Positions 32,618 through 41,954 of a stretch of DNA of 64,000 bases are shown piece after piece. This stretch comes from Actinocrispum wychmicini (GTDB lineage Bacteria; Actinomycetota; Actinomycetes; Mycobacteriales; Pseudonocardiaceae): NCBI RefSeq assembly GCF_004345645.1, contig NZ_SLWS01000009.1, positions 372,001 to 436,000 of the forward strand, given 5' to 3'. The notes below the pieces were generated by a model. It saw nothing but the letters and a program-made list of their open reading frames with translations. It was not told the DNA's origin and searched no databases. Both the position numbers and the translations under genes were made by a program. Positions within the stretch are counted from its first letter, which is position 1. The number at the start of each line of letters is the position of its first letter.

Positions 32618-35353
32618 TCAGTCGTTGGCGGCGGCCCACTGGGCCAGCCGGAGCCGGGACGTGATGCCCAGTTTCCGGTAGCTGTTGCGCAGGTGTGACT
32701 CCACGGTCCGCTCGCTCAGGAACAGCCGGGTCGCGATGTCCGCATTGGACAGTCCGGTGCCCACCAGGTGCACTATCTCCTGCTCGCGTCGGGTCAGGTG
32801 ACCCGTTGTCCGGTCGATGGCGACACCGATCTTGTGCTTGCGGGCCAGGCTGCGGGTCCGCTCCAGCCATGGGGTCGCGCCGGCGTTCTGGAAACGGGTC
32901 AGGCAGTCCGTGATCGCGTCCTGGTCCGGGTCCAGTTCGGCGGCCTCCAGTGCGGCCTGGGCCGACAGCAGTGGCGCGCCCATGCCGTCCAGGCGGCGCG
33001 CGGCGTTCCGGAGCAGGTCGCTCGACGAGGTGAGAAGGCCTTCCTGACGGTCGGCGAGCGCGTCCAGGAGCGGTGCTGTCCGGCCGATCTTGCGCAGGTG
33101 TTCCATGATGTGGGTGGCGGCGGCGTGGTCGTTGGCGGCGTTGGCGGCCTGCGCGGCCACGAGCACCCGCATGCAGTTGATGATCGGGTCACGGAACGTG
33201 AACGCCAGTGCGTCCAGCGGCGGCGCCTCCTCCGGGTGTCCCGAGTGGACCGCGATCATGGTCGTCGCGATCTCCCAGTCGTATTCACGGCCGTCCCGCA
33301 GCAGGTGCAACCAGCGACGGGCCTGGTCGAGCGACGCCGCGGCCTCGTCGATCCGGCCGAGTTCGGCGAGCAGAAACGCCCGATGTGCCAGCATTCTGGC
33401 GGTGTTGCGGTCCAGTCCGATCGTGGAACTGCTCGCGATGTACGCGTCGAGATCGCGCAGTGAACCGAGGAGATCACCCGCGAAATAACGGGAAGTCGTA
33501 CGAACCATGCCCATCGCGTACGTGCCTGACGGCAAAGCGAAGTTGCTGGTGACCGCCATTCCCTTCGTCACGCAGTCGATCGCGCCGGGGATGTCGCCCA
33601 TCAGCACGCAGAGCCCGGCCAGGATCCGCCGCGGCTGGTGTTTCAGGAACACGTTGTCCTCGACGAAATCGTCGGCGATCGCCGCGGCCTCGGTCATCAG
33701 CCGGTGTGCCTCGTCGAACTTCAGGCCCACCGCGGCCAGCGCGCCACGGGCGTAGAGCGCCATCGCCCGCGCCGGCGGTCGCGGACTGTCCCCGTACGTC
33801 TCGCTGATGTCCTTGAACAGGGTGAACGCCCGAGGGAGGTCGCCGCGCCGGGCGGCGATCACCATCCGCAGGCCCAACGACTGGATGTCGTGCTCGCCCG
33901 CGTGCCCGAGCAACGCCGTGACGTGCGCGTCGGCGTGGTCCAGGTTGCCTCGCTCGGACTCCACGATGGCCAGGTGCAGCCGCAGGCTGATCTGCCTGTC
34001 GAGATCTGGTTCGTTCGCCAGCCGTTCCTGCCAGATCTTGGTGGCCGCGTCCAGCATCCCGGCGCCCTGGTAGGCCAAACCCAGCGAGTTCAGCAGGTCG
34101 GGCACCAGCGCGGGCCGGTCGGTCCTGGCGCGACTGAGCGCGCGGGCGAGATAGTCCACGGCTTCCGTTGCGGCGTAAAGGTTCAAGGCGCGCTCGCCGG
34201 CTGTGGCGAGGACGTCGATGGCGCGCTGCGGGTCGACGTAGTCACCCGCGTCGCGGTAGTGCGGCGCGATGGCCATGATGTTGTCCGGGGCGGACGCGTC
34301 GATGGTCCTGGCGAGAGTGGCGTGCAGCCTTCGGCGTTCGATCTCGGTCAGGTCCGCGTACGCGACCTCCGCGTACAACGGGTGGGCGACCCGATAGGCG
34401 ACCTCGTTGTCGGACAGATGCGCTTCGACGTGCCCGTCGCGTTGCAGTGCTTGCAATTCTGCCTCGATGTCACCGCGGGTCGCGGTCCTGAGGACGTCGA
34501 CGGTCGCGTACGAGCCGGCGACCGCGATCAGGTCGACGAGATCCCGCTCGGCCTCGCTGAGCGCCTCCAGCCGTCCCATCACCACATCTCGGACGATCGT
34601 CGGCAGCGGTCCGTGGCCGGTGTGCCGCGCGAGTGCCATCACGAACAGCGGGACACCCTTGGTCCGGGCCGCGAGTTCGCGCAACATCGCCGGTGGCGGC
34701 TGCGCGCCCAGCACGTCCTGCGCCAGCGACCTGACGTCGGCTTCGCTGAGCGGGCCGAGCGCCAGCTCTGTCCCGTTGTCGTGCCGCCGGACGAGCGCGG
34801 CGAGGTCGGCCAGGCGGGACTCCGGCGGTGGTGTCCGGCTCGCGCCGAGGACCACGAGCCGGTCGCCGGCCATGCCGTCGCCCAGGTGGTGGATCAGTTC
34901 GATGGTGCCGGGATCGGCCCAGTGCAGGTCGTCGACGAACATCAGCACCGGGGCCCGCTCGGCCATCCGGCACAGCAGCCGCACGACCGCCTCGAACATC
35001 GTCGACCGGTTCGCCGCCGGGTCCCCACCGGACCGGGGCTGCGGCAGCCGCGGGTCCGGCAGCAGCCGTCCCAGGTCGTCCAGGCCGGCCACCAGCTCCT
35101 CGTCGAGCTTCCCGCGTAAGGCGGCCACCATCGGCGCGTACGCCAACCCGGCCTGCAACGGGTCAGCCTGCCCCACCAGCAGGGTGAACCCGCGCTCGGC
35201 CGCCGTCCGCAGCGCGTGCCCGGCCAGCCTGGTCTTGCCGATCCCGGGCTGCCCGGACAGCAACACCAGCTGGCTGACGCCACGCTCGGCTTGGTCGACA
35301 ATCCCCGCCAGGGTCGCTTTCTCGCTGTCCCGCCCGGTCAGCCGCGGCTCCAT
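32618..35353 (-). CDS. LuxR-family ATPase transcriptional regulator (LAL type)
   Basis: A 911-aa STAND-type regulator. The N-terminal AAA-like ATPase has Walker A (SGQPGIGKTRL, near 33-43) and Walker B (LMFVDDLHWAD). A long central region holds helical TPR-like repeats, and the C-terminus has a LuxR helix-turn-helix (LTRREQEIVHLVGTGLSNAD, then ERTVESHLRNSYRKL). Such LAL regulators act as pathway-specific activators that bind ATP and an inducer; the target here is unknown. The ATG at 35353 has GGGGAG upstream. Neighbours are the small conserved gene (convergent) and two MFS genes on the same strand. Confidence 0.88.
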   Translation of the reverse strand: MEPRLTGRDSEKATLAGIVDQAERGVSQLVLLSGQPGIGKTRLAGHALRTAAERGFTLLVGQADPLQAGLAYAPMVAALRGKLDEELVAGLDDLGRLLPDPRLPQPRSGGDPAANRSTMFEAVVRLLCRMAERAPVLMFVDDLHWADPGTIELIHHLGDGMAGDRLVVLGASRTPPPESRLADLAALVRRHDNGTELALGPLSEADVRSLAQDVLGAQPPPAMLRELAARTKGVPLFVMALARHTGHGPLPTIVRDVVMGRLEALSEAERDLVDLIAVAGSYATVDVLRTATRGDIEAELQALQRDGHVEAHLSDNEVAYRVAHPLYAEVAYADLTEIERRRLHATLARTIDASAPDNIMAIAPHYRDAGDYVDPQRAIDVLATAGERALNLYAATEAVDYLARALSRARTDRPALVPDLLNSLGLAYQGAGMLDAATKIWQERLANEPDLDRQISLRLHLAIVESERGNLDHADAHVTALLGHAGEHDIQSLGLRMVIAARRGDLPRAFTLFKDISETYGDSPRPPARAMALYARGALAAVGLKFDEAHRLMTEAAAIADDFVEDNVFLKHQPRRILAGLCVLMGDIPGAIDCVTKGMAVTSNFALPSGTYAMGMVRTTSRYFAGDLLGSLRDLDAYIASSSTIGLDRNTARMLAHRAFLLAELGRIDEAAASLDQARRWLHLLRDGREYDWEIATTMIAVHSGHPEEAPPLDALAFTFRDPIINCMRVLVAAQAANAANDHAAATHIMEHLRKIGRTAPLLDALADRQEGLLTSSSDLLRNAARRLDGMGAPLLSAQAALEAAELDPDQDAITDCLTRFQNAGATPWLERTRSLARKHKIGVAIDRTTGHLTRREQEIVHLVGTGLSNADIATRLFLSERTVESHLRNSYRKLGITSRLRLAQWAAAND

Positions 35354-35430
35354 ACGTCTCCCCTCCCCGCCCCTGAGCATCTCATGAGTCGCCGCGGTTC
35401 AGTGCGGAAGGACGGCGTGCAGGTGAGCTC

Positions 35431-36798
35431 TCAGGCCATTGACCGCGGCCCGGGGATGAGTTTGACGGCGGCGGTGGCGGCCAGCAGGCATACGGCGATT
35501 GCCAGGCACATCGCGATCGGCGTACCGGAGGTCCGGTGTCCTGCGGCGATGGCGCCGAGGAGCGCGACCCCGACGGCCCCGCCGGTCTGCCGTGCGGTGT
35601 TCAACGCGCTTGAGCCCATGTTCCTGTGCTCGTCGGGCGCGAACGACATGACCACCAGAGCCTGCGCCGGGGCGACGAGGTTCTGGCCGAACGCGAAGAC
35701 AGCCAGGCCGACCGCGATCGCCGCGTACGGCACCGAGGTCGTTCCGAATGCCAGGATCGCCAAACCGGCGGCGCAGCAGAGCATGCCGACGCCGATGCCG
35801 GCTCGTGGCCCGTACCGGTGCGTGACGCGACCGCCGACCAACGCCGACGTGATGGTGGCCACGACAGTCAGGGGAAGGAACGCGGCGCCGGTCGCCAGCG
35901 GGGACAGATGGCGCAGCTCCTGGAAGTCGAACGTGTAGACGATCAGCGTCCCGTAGAGGGTGAAGTTGTAGGCGGCCCCGGCGAGCAACCCCGCCAGCAC
36001 CGGCCTGGCCGCGAGGATCGACGGCGGGAGCAGGACCTGGCGGCCCGCTCGGGCGCCACGGTGCTGGCTGACCACGAAGATCACCAGCACCGCCGCGCCG
36101 CCCACCAGCGGGCCGAGGACCGGCCACGACACCCAGCCGTCCAGAGTGGACTCCACCAGTCCGGACACCACCGCCGCCAGCCCGGCCGCCGCGAGGACCT
36201 GCCCGCGCGGATCGAAACCCGTGCGGCGCCGGGTGGTCTCGGGAACGTAGCCGAGCAGCAGCCAGCAGGTGAGGGCGACGACCGGAAGGTTCAGCAAGAA
36301 GACGCTTCGCCAGCCGGCCGTGTCGACGAGCGCCCCGGACAGCAGCGGTCCGACCATGAACCCGATGCCGCCGACGCTGACCCACACCGCGACCGCCTTG
36401 GCCCATGCCGCGGGATCGGTGTAGGTGCGGGTGATCAGCGTCAGCGGCGCCGGGGCAAGGAGCGCCGCACCGACGCCCTGCGCCGCACGTGCCGAGATCA
36501 GCACGCCCGCCGACGGTGCGAGCCCGGCCACCAGTGACGCGACGGCGAAGATCACCAGGCCTATCAGGTAGGCGCGACGAGCGCCGATCCGGTCGCCCAG
36601 CAGGCCCGCGGACAGCAGCAGCGCGGCGAACACGAGTGTGTAGGCGTCGACCGCCCACAGTGCCGTCGCCGCGCCGGCCCGGAAGTCCGAGCGAATGGCG
36701 GGGACGGCGACGTTGACGACGTTCGCCTCCATCACGATCAACGCCGTGCCCAGGCACATTCCGGCCAGCCCCAAGGCGTTCTTGTGGACGGTGGTCAT
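35431..36798 (-). CDS. MFS transporter, DHA2-type drug exporter (second of a pair)
   Basis: A 455-aa protein with about 13-14 transmembrane helices of the EmrB/QacA-like DHA2 group. Motif A is GLLGDRIGARRAYL after TM2, and motif C-like GVGAALLAPAPLTL and VGPLLSGALVDTAGWRSVF follow. The ATG at 36798 overlaps the stop of the upstream MFS gene by four bases (ATGA), so translation is coupled. The likely role is proton-driven export of toxic or secondary compounds. Two exporters in tandem suggest a partner pair or a recent divergence. Confidence 0.85.
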   Translation of the reverse strand: MTTVHKNALGLAGMCLGTALIVMEANVVNVAVPAIRSDFRAGAATALWAVDAYTLVFAALLLSAGLLGDRIGARRAYLIGLVIFAVASLVAGLAPSAGVLISARAAQGVGAALLAPAPLTLITRTYTDPAAWAKAVAVWVSVGGIGFMVGPLLSGALVDTAGWRSVFLLNLPVVALTCWLLLGYVPETTRRRTGFDPRGQVLAAAGLAAVVSGLVESTLDGWVSWPVLGPLVGGAAVLVIFVVSQHRGARAGRQVLLPPSILAARPVLAGLLAGAAYNFTLYGTLIVYTFDFQELRHLSPLATGAAFLPLTVVATITSALVGGRVTHRYGPRAGIGVGMLCCAAGLAILAFGTTSVPYAAIAVGLAVFAFGQNLVAPAQALVVMSFAPDEHRNMGSSALNTARQTGGAVGVALLGAIAAGHRTSGTPIAMCLAIAVCLLAATAAVKLIPGPRSMA

Positions 36799-38273
36799 CG
36801 GGCCCGGCGAAAGCCGAAGGTCAGCCGGCTCGCGACCGCGAGGACCAACGCCGCGACACCGCCGTACAACGTGACCAGCGTGGTCGCGTGGCCCAGCGCT
36901 TGGCTGGCGACGGCATCGATCGGGCCGTTGCCGTTGGCGACCCGCGTGGCCAACGCGTCGACGTCCGTGGAGGCGGGCAGGTGCCGGCGTAGCTGGTCCG
37001 AGACTCCCGCGGCGAACAACAGGCCCATCAGGGAGATGTTGATCGCCAGGGACGTCATCCGGGCGGTCATGTCGATGCCGGACGCCATGCCGGAACGGTC
37101 GCTCGGGGCCGAGGCCGTGGTGGTGTTCGTCGTCGGCGTGTTCGTCAGCCCCAGGCCGATGCCGGCGACCAGCATGCCCGGCACCACAGTCAGCCAGCTC
37201 GGCTGGGCCGCCATGCTGCCGGCCATGACGGCCAGCAGGCCCACGCCGACGAGCGCCAGGCCGGCAGGGATGATCACGGCCGGCCGGTGGCGCAGCATCA
37301 GTCGTTCGGCCACGGGCGGCAACACCAGTGTCGGCAAGGTGTACGCGAGCAGCACCACGCTCGCGACACCCGCCGAGTAGCCAAGTCCCGCCTGGAGATA
37401 CACCGGCAGGTAGATGATCAGCGGCCAGAAACTGAAGTTCATCCCCGCGGAGCTGAACAGCGCGCCCGAGAACGCCCGCACCCGGAACACCCGGAAGTCG
37501 ATCATCGGCGCCTCGCCGCGCAGTTCCACGAGCACGAAGCACACCGCCGAGACCAGCGACACGGCGAGGGCGGCGAGCGGGAGCGGAGCGGTCAACCCGA
37601 TGGTGGGCCCCTCGGTGATGAAGAACGTCAACCCCACCACCGCGAGGATCAGCGTCCCAAGACCCGCCAGGTCCATCCGACCGGCGCGCGGGTCACGGAC
37701 GTCGGCCGGGCCGAGCAGCACCAGCGGAACGACCACGCACGCCACGCACACGTGCACCAGGAACACCCACTGCCACCCCAAAGTCGCCAGGATCTCGCCA
37801 CCGATGGCCGGCCCGAAGCCCAGTCCGACCCCGAAAACCACACCCCACCAACCGAACGCGCGGGTCCGTTCCGGTCCGGCCGGGAACTGGTGCGACAGCA
37901 GCGCGATCTGGCAGGCGAGCATCGCCCCGCCGCTCATGCCCTGCGCGACCCGGCCGGCGATCAACCAGCCCGGCGTCGGCGCCAGCCCGCACAGCAGGGA
38001 CGCCAGCCCGAACGCGGTCACCGCGAGGACCAGCACCCGCCGGTGGCCGAACCGGTCGCCGAGCGTGCCAGCGGGCATCAGCAAGGTCACCACCCCGATG
38101 GTGTACCCGCTCATGATCCATTCGGTGTCCGCGAAGGACCCCCGCAGTTCCTGCCCCACGGTCGGCAGGATCACCGGCACACTGGAGATCTCCAGGCCGA
38201 ACATGAGCGCGGCCAGGCAGATCGCGACCAACCCGACCATCGGCCGGCCAGCCACTCGAGACGCGATAGACAT
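36795..38273 (-). CDS. MFS transporter, DHA2-type drug exporter (first of a pair)
   Basis: A 492-aa protein with about 14 transmembrane helices. Motif A reads GTLGDRFGHRRVLV, and the motif C region is GFGPAIGGEILATLGWQWVF. Start choice: ATG at 38273, nine bases after GGAA, is preferred; ATG at 38279 lies too close to that site. The gene is divergent from an AsnC/Lrp regulator, with the pair of exporter genes as its probable target. The exported compound is unknown. Confidence 0.85.
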   Translation of the reverse strand: MSIASRVAGRPMVGLVAICLAALMFGLEISSVPVILPTVGQELRGSFADTEWIMSGYTIGVVTLLMPAGTLGDRFGHRRVLVLAVTAFGLASLLCGLAPTPGWLIAGRVAQGMSGGAMLACQIALLSHQFPAGPERTRAFGWWGVVFGVGLGFGPAIGGEILATLGWQWVFLVHVCVACVVVPLVLLGPADVRDPRAGRMDLAGLGTLILAVVGLTFFITEGPTIGLTAPLPLAALAVSLVSAVCFVLVELRGEAPMIDFRVFRVRAFSGALFSSAGMNFSFWPLIIYLPVYLQAGLGYSAGVASVVLLAYTLPTLVLPPVAERLMLRHRPAVIIPAGLALVGVGLLAVMAGSMAAQPSWLTVVPGMLVAGIGLGLTNTPTTNTTTASAPSDRSGMASGIDMTARMTSLAINISLMGLLFAAGVSDQLRRHLPASTDVDALATRVANGNGPIDAVASQALGHATTLVTLYGGVAALVLAVASRLTFGFRRAR

Positions 38274-38367
38274 GTACATATGTTCCACGGCGTTATCGGC
38301 CGACAGAACATCTAACAAGGGGTAAAGTCGCAAACCTGCTTAACGAATCAAAGGTACTATTCGCCCC
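38274..38367. promoter_or_regulatory. divergent region between exporter pair and AsnC regulator
   Basis: The region has an inverted repeat ATGTTC (38280-38285) and GAACAT (38306-38311), 20 bases apart. TACTAT (38355-38360) lies seven bases before the regulator's ATG, indicating a leaderless start. It is distinctly A+T-richer than the flanking genes. The inverted repeat is a candidate Lrp-type binding site. Confidence 0.4.
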
Positions 38368-38850
38368 ATGGCTGCGAATCAACATCTGGCGCTGGACTCG
38401 ACCGACTGCGAGATCCTCCGGCTGCTCCAACAGGACGGCCGGATGACCACCGCCGAACTCGCCCGCGCCATCCACATGTCCGCCACCTCCGCCGCGGACC
38501 GGCTCCGGCGCCTCACCGACCACGGCGTCATCCGCGGCTACCGCGCCGTCGTCGACCAGACCGCGCTCGGCTACCCGCTCACCGCGTACATCCGGCTCCG
38601 CTGCTACACCAGCACCACCCTCACCGACTACGAGGACTTCCTGGCCGCCCAACCGCAGATCCTGGAGGCACACCACATCACCGGCGACGACTGCTACCTC
38701 ATCCGGATCGCCGCCCGATCCGTCGCCGACCTGGAAGAGCTGTCCACCGCACTCAGCACCTACGGCCGCGTCACCACGAACATCGTCTTCTCCAGCCCGG
38801 TACCCGACCGTTCGCTGACGCCCGTCGCGGCGGAACCTGTCAGCCCGTGA
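38368..38850 (+). CDS. AsnC/Lrp family transcriptional regulator
   Basis: A 160-aa DNA-binding protein. An N-terminal winged helix-turn-helix (LDSTDCEILRLLQQDGRMTT, then ELARAIHMSATSAADRL) is followed by a RAM-like ligand-binding domain with ITGDDCYLIRI. The ATG at 38368 sits seven bases from TACTAT and lacks a ribosome site. It probably controls the divergent exporter pair and responds to an amino acid or related compound. Its 3' end overlaps the convergent dienelactone-hydrolase gene by 11 bases. Confidence 0.88.
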   Translation: MAANQHLALDSTDCEILRLLQQDGRMTTAELARAIHMSATSAADRLRRLTDHGVIRGYRAVVDQTALGYPLTAYIRLRCYTSTTLTDYEDFLAAQPQILEAHHITGDDCYLIRIAARSVADLEELSTALSTYGRVTTNIVFSSPVPDRSLTPVAAEPVSP

Positions 38851-39646
38851 CGTCGAGGCGTCCCTTGAGGAACGCGAGGATCTCGTCCCTGGCCTGACGG
38901 GTGGGATGTCCGTCCTCGTCGACCAGGTGGGCGGTGACCACGCTGTGCGGGGTGCCGACGACTTCACGGAAGAACGGCGGCGGACTGGGGTTGGCCGAGG
39001 TACCAGGGAGGACGCGGCCGTCGAAGGCGTCGCCGAGCAGCGCTCGGTAAGCGGCGAAACGCTGGCCGGTGCACCACCGGTCGTTGTCGAACCGGTAGGC
39101 GAGCACCGTCAGTCCGTCACGGGTGATGCGGTCGCGGACCGCGTGGGCGTCCTCCTCGCTGATCTCGAGTCCGGCGGGGTCGTCCAACGGCAGGGACGGG
39201 TGGTTGACCACAGGCGCGATGACGGCCGGTTCCAGGGTCATGGTGAGGGCGAAGTTGCCGGTGAAGCACAGGCCGATCGCGCCGACTCCGGGACCGCCGC
39301 ATTCGCTGTGGGCGCGGCGCGCGAGCCCACGCAGCCACGCGGTGACAGGGCTGGTGCCGCCCCCGGCGAACGCACGGAACTCGGCGCTGACGCACGCGCG
39401 ACGAGCCACCTTCTCGCCGTCCACGGCCGTGGGATAGGCACCGTCGACCCCGAACAGGGACGGTACATAGACGGTGAAGCCGGCGTCACGCACCCACCGC
39501 GCCAGCCGCAGGACGTCCGGGCTGATACCGGGCATCTCTGGCATCACCACCACGGCCGGCCCGCGGCCCGATACGTGGACCGTCTTCACCACGCCGTCCA
39601 CGTCCACCGTTCGATGGGAGAAGTCCGTGATCGCGTCGTCGCTCAT
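38840..39646 (-). CDS. dienelactone hydrolase family protein
   Basis: A 268-aa cytoplasmic alpha/beta hydrolase. The nucleophile is Cys127 in GLCFTGNF, as in dienelactone hydrolases, with the supporting Glu37 (MPEMPGIS) and a C-terminal His in VTAHLVDEDGHP. It should open lactones or related esters; the substrate is not known. The ATG at 39646 has no clear ribosome site. Its promoter region lies opposite the aldo/keto reductase gene, with 130 bases between the starts. It may act with that enzyme, but this is only proximity. Confidence 0.8.
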   Translation of the reverse strand: MSDDAITDFSHRTVDVDGVVKTVHVSGRGPAVVVMPEMPGISPDVLRLARWVRDAGFTVYVPSLFGVDGAYPTAVDGEKVARRACVSAEFRAFAGGGTSPVTAWLRGLARRAHSECGGPGVGAIGLCFTGNFALTMTLEPAVIAPVVNHPSLPLDDPAGLEISEEDAHAVRDRITRDGLTVLAYRFDNDRWCTGQRFAAYRALLGDAFDGRVLPGTSANPSPPPFFREVVGTPHSVVTAHLVDEDGHPTRQARDEILAFLKGRLDVTG

Positions 39647-39776
39647 GCCGACAGCATGGACTGGCCCGGCCCACCCAGTCATAGGCGGGATCGCCACATC
39701 TGAGGGCGATCTCGCCACCGGTCCGGAAATCGCCCTGTCGGCCCGGCCAAGGTAGGTTGAGCGGGTCGGTGCACGG

Positions 39777-40571
39777 ATGGAGGCGAACGTGGTCGAGGTC
39801 CCGAACCTGGTGCTCAACGACGGCCGGGCGATCCCCCAGTTCGGCCTCGGGGTGTGGCAGGTGCCGAACTCGGCCGTGACCGCGGCCGTGCTCAGCGCGC
39901 TTGAAGCGGGCTACCGGAGCGTGGACACCGCGGCGATGTACCGCAACGAGGACGGGGTCGGCGCCGCGATCGCCGCCAGTGGCGTGCCGCGGGCGGACCT
40001 GTTCGTGACGACCAAGTTGCGCGGCAACGACCTTGGCTACGACGCCGCGATGCGTGGGTTCGACGAGAGCCTCCGCAAGCTCAAGTCGGACTACGTGGAC
40101 CTGTATCTGATCCACTGGCCGGGCGGGACCGCGGCCCAGTACGTCGACGCCTGGAAGGCGTTCGAGGGCCTGCGCGCCGACGGGCGGGCCCGCTCGATCG
40201 GGGTGTCCAACTTCGGCATCTCCCACCTGCGCACCCTCTTCGACCAGACGGGCACCGTGCCCGCGGTCAACCAGGTCGAGGTGCATCCCGACCGGCCGGA
40301 GACCGACCTGCGTGCCTTCCACGCCGAACACGGGATCGTGACCGAGGCGTACAGCCCGCTGGCCGTCGGGCGGTTGGTCAAGGACCGGACGGCCCGCCGG
40401 ATGGCCGAGCGGTACGGCCGGACGCCGGCGCAGATACTGCTGCGCTGGAACATCCAGTTGGGCAACCGGGTGATCCCCAAGTCCGTGCGACCGGAACGGA
40501 TCCGGGAGAACCTCGACGTGTTCGACTTCGAGCTCACCGACGAGGACATGGCTCTGCTGGCCGACAGGTAG
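39777..40571 (+). CDS. aldo/keto reductase (2,5-diketo-gluconate reductase-like)
   Basis: A 264-aa NADPH-dependent (beta/alpha)8-barrel enzyme of the AKR5-like bacterial group. The catalytic tetrad is visible: Asp50, Tyr55 (DTAAMY), Lys80 (VTTKL) and His113 (LIHWP). The NADP-binding C-terminal pattern VIPKSVRPERIREN is present. The length is usual for the family. It reduces aldehydes or ketones; the natural substrate is unknown. A TAGGTT lies about 18 bases upstream of the ATG. Confidence 0.9.
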   Translation: MEANVVEVPNLVLNDGRAIPQFGLGVWQVPNSAVTAAVLSALEAGYRSVDTAAMYRNEDGVGAAIAASGVPRADLFVTTKLRGNDLGYDAAMRGFDESLRKLKSDYVDLYLIHWPGGTAAQYVDAWKAFEGLRADGRARSIGVSNFGISHLRTLFDQTGTVPAVNQVEVHPDRPETDLRAFHAEHGIVTEAYSPLAVGRLVKDRTARRMAERYGRTPAQILLRWNIQLGNRVIPKSVRPERIRENLDVFDFELTDEDMALLADR

Positions 40572-40640
40572 CTGCGCCGAAGGGCGTAACCCGCGGTTCT
40601 TGATCTCGGCGCGGACTCGTTCTCCGGTAAGTTCCGCTCG

Positions 40641-41570
40641 ATGGGAGTGTTGTTCGCTCTTGATCCGATCGCCGCCGCGATTCTTCTCCACGCGGGGTTC
40701 GGCAAGCTCATCGCGCCGCTGGCTACCCAGAAGGCGCTGGTGGAGATCTTTCCCCGAGCCCGCGGCCTGATCACGGTCACGCTGCTTCGTTGCGTCGCGG
40801 TGGTCGAGATCGTCGCGGGATGTGGCCTGTTGACGGCCGCGAGAACCGTATTCGCCACAGTCATAGGGGTTTTCGGTCTGTGTTTCGCCGCGATGGGCGC
40901 GGCTGGGCTGATCCGTGGCAGTAGCGTTCCGTGCGGGTGTTTCGGCGCTTCCAGCCGGCGCCCGCTCGGCTGGACCAACATCGCCTTGGGCGCCGCGCTG
41001 GCCACGGTCGGCTCGCTGAACCTGCTCTTGAGCTGGCCGGAAACGGACCTGGCCGCTGCGATACCGCTCGCCGCGGGCGGAACGGCCCTGCTAGGTCTAT
41101 GGACACACCGGCACCGGATATTCCGCCGCGGATCGACGGACCGACGAGCGCCGATCGAACCGTACCCGGACGTCACCCTCGGGCAGATTCCGCCAGTCTG
41201 GCCCGACAGTTTGCCAAACAGCGACAATTGCGTGCTGTTGGTCCTCAGCACCATGTGCGACACGTGCGCCGGCATTGTCGACCAGTTCGCCAAAAGACAG
41301 GCCCACGAGGACTGGCCGGCGGTGGGAATGGTGATCGCGACGATTGACCGGGACAGCGCCGAGGAATTCGTCGTCGAGCACGGCCTGGCACAGTTCCGGT
41401 ACTACTTCGACGAGGGCGCCGAATGGTTGTCCACACAGCTGGGCATACGACACAGCCCGGTCGCGTTGGTCGTTGGCGGTGGCCGGTTCGTCGCGGCGTA
41501 CAGGTTCAGTGACATCAAGGTTCTCCGCGCGCAGGTGATCAAGGATCTGCGATCGGTTCCCCGCGCGTGA
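40641..41570 (+). CDS. MauE-like membrane domain fused to a thioredoxin-like domain
   Basis: A 309-aa protein. Residues 1-160 form a four- or five-helix membrane domain of the MauE/DoxX type with the conserved PCGCFG at 97-102. Residues 170-309 form a thioredoxin-like domain with a CDTC motif at 206-209 and the cis-Pro region HSPVALVV. MauE and MauD are usually separate proteins that handle disulfide formation during methylamine dehydrogenase maturation; here both functions are in one chain. It likely relays electrons across the membrane. The ATG at 40641 follows TAAGTT by seven bases, so the mRNA may be leaderless. No mau genes are nearby. Confidence 0.8.
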   Translation: MGVLFALDPIAAAILLHAGFGKLIAPLATQKALVEIFPRARGLITVTLLRCVAVVEIVAGCGLLTAARTVFATVIGVFGLCFAAMGAAGLIRGSSVPCGCFGASSRRPLGWTNIALGAALATVGSLNLLLSWPETDLAAAIPLAAGGTALLGLWTHRHRIFRRGSTDRRAPIEPYPDVTLGQIPPVWPDSLPNSDNCVLLVLSTMCDTCAGIVDQFAKRQAHEDWPAVGMVIATIDRDSAEEFVVEHGLAQFRYYFDEGAEWLSTQLGIRHSPVALVVGGGRFVAAYRFSDIKVLRAQVIKDLRSVPRA

Positions 41571-41578
41571 GGTGATGG

Positions 41579-41905
41579 TCAGGACTCGGCGGTTCTGCCG
41601 TGAACGTGGACGGCGTGGCCGTAGCAGCCTTCGGGTTGCTGAGCCAGGAGTGGACCAACCCGGCGGGTCACCGCCGCGACCGGCTCGGAACGGGTGGTCG
41701 TGTCGTGGGCTTCCTTGTCGATCCACAGCTGTGTCAGCCAAATCGTGTCCGGATCGTCCCAGGCTGTGTTGATGCTGTACGTGAGTAGGCCGCTGTCGTC
41801 GCCGCCGGCGCGGAATCCGTCAACGAGCAAGGCGATCAGCTCGGCACGCCGGCCGGACAATGCGGTCATCCGTCCGTACACACTGAACATGTTCCCACTG
41901 GACAC
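41579..41905 (-). CDS. ABM-domain protein (antibiotic biosynthesis monooxygenase-like)
   Basis: A 108-aa dimeric ferredoxin-like alpha+beta protein. The sequence FSVYGRMTALSGRRAELIAL and the following DTIWLTQLWIDKEAHD are typical of the ABM family, which includes quinone-forming monooxygenases and heme-degrading proteins. No catalytic assignment is possible. The GTG at 41905 is chosen because GGGGGAA lies nine bases upstream; the ATG at 41890 would lose the conserved first strand context. It is downstream of the anti-sigma gene on the same strand, so it may belong to the same stress unit. Confidence 0.75.
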   Translation of the reverse strand: MSSGNMFSVYGRMTALSGRRAELIALLVDGFRAGGDDSGLLTYSINTAWDDPDTIWLTQLWIDKEAHDTTTRSEPVAAVTRRVGPLLAQQPEGCYGHAVHVHGRTAES

Positions 41906-41954
41906 GCGCGTTCCCCCTTCACCGGACCGATCCGCGTTCGAGCCTACTCCCGCC

